Assembly: GCF_024397975.1 (NCBI RefSeq) | Contig: NZ_CP073745.1 | Coordinates: 2,506,501 to 2,570,500, forward strand | Direction of reading: 5' to 3' | DNA: 64,000 nucleotides | From: Bacterioplanoides sp. SCSIO 12839 | Lineage (GTDB): Bacteria > Pseudomonadota > Gammaproteobacteria > Pseudomonadales > Oceanobacteraceae | Shown here: piece after piece, positions 63,640-64,000 of the stretch | How the letters are laid out: the number at the start of each line of letters is the position of its first letter | Position numbering within the stretch: the first letter of the stretch is position 1 | Translations under genes and position numbers: made by a program | Notes under the pieces: model-generated | Told to the model about the DNA's origin: nothing | Database searches by the model: none | The model's input: only the letters and a program-made list of their open reading frames with translations

Positions 63640-64000
63640 ATGATGCAACCAAATCAGCCAATAACGGACAGTCTTGTGGAACAAATTCTCCCTCTCATTG
63701 AAACGGGCAAGCTACCTTTGCCAACTTTGCCTTCCGTTGCTCAGGAAATTCTGCAAGCGAATAAGGGGGACAACCTCACCACCGAATCGCTGGGACACCT
63801 GATTGAGCAAGACCCGGCGATCACCGCTCACTTAATTAAAATTGCCAACAGCCCACTGGTCGGCTGCTCAACTGAAGTGACTGACCTGAAAACAGCCATT
63901 GGTTTATTTGGGGTCTTGTATTGCAGCCAGCTGGCAATCAGCCTGGCATTAAAGCAACTGTTCCGGGCACGTCACAGCGTGGTTGCTGAATTGATACAAA
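63640..64000 (+). CDS. HDOD-domain protein 2, 5' part only
   Basis: The first 120 codons of a second HDOD gene running off the right edge. It opens MMQPNQPITDSLVEQILPLI and shows LPTLPSVAQEILQANKGDNL, IEQDPAITAHLIKIANSPLV and AIGLFGVLYCSQLAISLALK, parallel to the first HDOD protein, so the pair arose by duplication. Two ATG codons are adjacent at 63640; either may start it. The gap to the first gene is 11 bases, so they are co-transcribed. Confidence 0.85.
   Translation, partial: MMQPNQPITDSLVEQILPLIETGKLPLPTLPSVAQEILQANKGDNLTTESLGHLIEQDPAITAHLIKIANSPLVGCSTEVTDLKTAIGLFGVLYCSQLAISLALKQLFRARHSVVAELIQ

Overview
The window is a stretch of chromosome from a marine-type gammaproteobacterium, most likely of the Oceanospirillales/Pseudomonadales group. 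The assignment rests on gene order: three blocks follow the order I know from Pseudomonas (phosphorylase-nagZ-psrA-lexA-sulA; mazG-relA-rlmD-cysM facing gacS/barA; acpS-pdxJ-recO-era-rnc-DUF4845-lepA-mucD-C-B-A-algU facing nadB). The species cannot be fixed from the sequence alone; a relative of Thalassolituus or Oceanobacter is a guess. Coding density is high, base composition is near even, and no tRNA, rRNA, CRISPR array or transposase was seen.

Layout. 1-4.9 kb: purine salvage and peptidoglycan recycling, then the fatty-acid regulator psrA and the SOS genes lexA-sulA, with PsrA-like and LexA operators between psrA and lexA. 4.9-10.1 kb: a YfaZ-like porin, htpG with a sigma-32 promoter, and two transporters. 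10.2-16.3 kb: a thiamine operon thiC-thiO-thiS-thiG-thiDE behind a TPP riboswitch, with a structured repeat inserted before thiDE. 16.4-18.6 kb: two exported proteins of unknown role.

18.6-31.2 kb is a phosphonate region. It holds phnW, a PhnZ-like HD oxygenase and phnX, a GntR/UTRA regulator, a DUF5690-type carrier, a FAD amine oxidase and a TonB-dependent receptor. Three 12-base palindromes of the form TGGTNTAGACCA stand before phnW, the oxidase and the receptor, so these genes look like one regulon covering uptake across both membranes and C-P bond cleavage. An A+T-rich islet with two unrecognised genes and a broken tautomerase gene lies inside this region (21.2-23.6 kb).

31.4-39.8 kb: a BASS-family carrier and a DUF4212/SSS sodium:solute symporter that share an AAGGTC-containing motif, then outer-membrane phospholipase A, fpr with its LysR regulator, and small unknowns. 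39.8-64 kb: core genes for the stringent response, cysteine synthesis, the BarA/GacS kinase, pyridoxine and acyl-carrier activation, repair, ribosome function and the AlgU envelope-stress system, then nadB, sdhE-ygfX, ygfZ and two HDOD genes. lepB, which normally follows lepA, is absent here.

The most unusual signal is a family of three structured inverted-repeat elements: one between thiG and thiDE, two side by side between era and recO. They share hairpin tips of the form ACAGGAYGT, but each is closed by its own unrelated long stem. The two closest copies differ by a compensatory base-pair change.
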